Notes under the pieces: model-generated
Seen by the model: the letters and a program-made list of their open reading frames with translations, nothing else
Databases searched by the model: none
Told to the model about the DNA's origin: nothing
Program-made: the position numbers and the translations under genes
Assembly (NCBI GenBank): GCA_964556885.1
Contig: CAZKYP010000077.1
Location: forward strand, 1-14,345
DNA from: CAZKYP01 sp964556885
GTDB lineage: Bacteria; Planctomycetota; Phycisphaerae; Sedimentisphaerales; Anaerobacaceae
Reading direction: 5' to 3'
Length of the DNA stretch: 14,345 nt
Shown here: one piece after another, positions 14,176 through 14,345 of the stretch
Numbering within the stretch: the stretch's first letter is position 1
How the letters are laid out: each line of letters begins with the position of its first letter

Positions 14176-14345
14176 GTTGGAAGTGTAGGAAAAAGGGTTT
14201 TACGAAAGATTTGATTACGGCTAATTAACCAATCTCTAATAAACTGACTTATCTTAGTCTTCCGTTCTTTGTTCCCTGATACTATTGAAAAAGGGGGTTT
14301 GTTTTTGTTGTACGGACTCGGCGGCGTAGAGGTACATTGCGGCCG

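Noticed and set aside
14172..14345. Open frame of 57 codons on the minus strand running in from the window edge
   Set aside because: The translation is not recognisable, it ends inside the predicted promoter of the GLUG genes, and an open stretch of this size is not strong evidence. The rest of 14176-14345 shows no other feature.

Overview
This window looks like chromosomal DNA from a planctomycete, most likely a member of the Phycisphaerae. That placement is an inference from the sequence alone. It rests on the two large secreted GLUG-repeat proteins with the 'KYSGGSGTADDPYQIAT' and 'DYPRLWWE' modules typical of that group, on variant CdsA and UppS signatures, and on several GC-rich paired-palindrome elements between genes. 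No rRNA or tRNA is present to settle it.

Positions 1-8363 hold a tight run of eight plus-strand housekeeping genes: purA, uppS, cdsA, phoH, a 7TM-HD phosphodiesterase (pgpH-like), ybeY, a CNNM/CBS (CorC/HlyC-type) membrane protein and recO. The gaps from purA through ybeY are 9-30 bases, so co-transcription is likely. The themes are purine synthesis (purA), lipid carrier and phospholipid precursors (uppS, cdsA), RNA and ribosome maturation (phoH, ybeY), c-di-AMP turnover (pgpH-like) and DNA repair (recO). The order phoH - 7TM-HD - ybeY - ... - recO matches the arrangement known in Firmicutes (phoH-yqfF-ybeY-dgkA-cdd-era-recO), with a CNNM gene in place of dgkA-cdd-era. Several proteins depart from family consensus at functional positions: the third YbeY zinc ligand, the CNNM membrane core, and the missing extracellular domain of the 7TM-HD protein. 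Palindromic elements sit before and after the CNNM gene, and the second one carries that gene's stop codon.

Positions 8364-8530 form a short A+T-rich junction where the two transcription directions converge. Positions 8531-9826 (minus) encode a membrane-anchored leucine-rich-repeat protein with a recognisable promoter. Positions 9827-10121 contain no gene but hold a possible REP/RAYT-type remnant and a paired-palindrome element.

Positions 10122-14074 (minus) hold two adjacent secreted GLUG-repeat proteins, probably one transcription unit driven by a good extended -10 promoter at 14146-14175. The upstream gene (690 aa) is a double GLUG array with a cysteine at nearly every turn. The downstream gene (592 aa) fuses a rhodanese domain, a GLUG array that has serine at the same position, and a thioredoxin domain with a CSHC active site. 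The two share almost identical N-terminal and C-terminal modules. This pair, a sulfur/thiol-redox enzyme built on the same scaffold as a cysteine-ladder neighbour, is the most unusual thing in the window.
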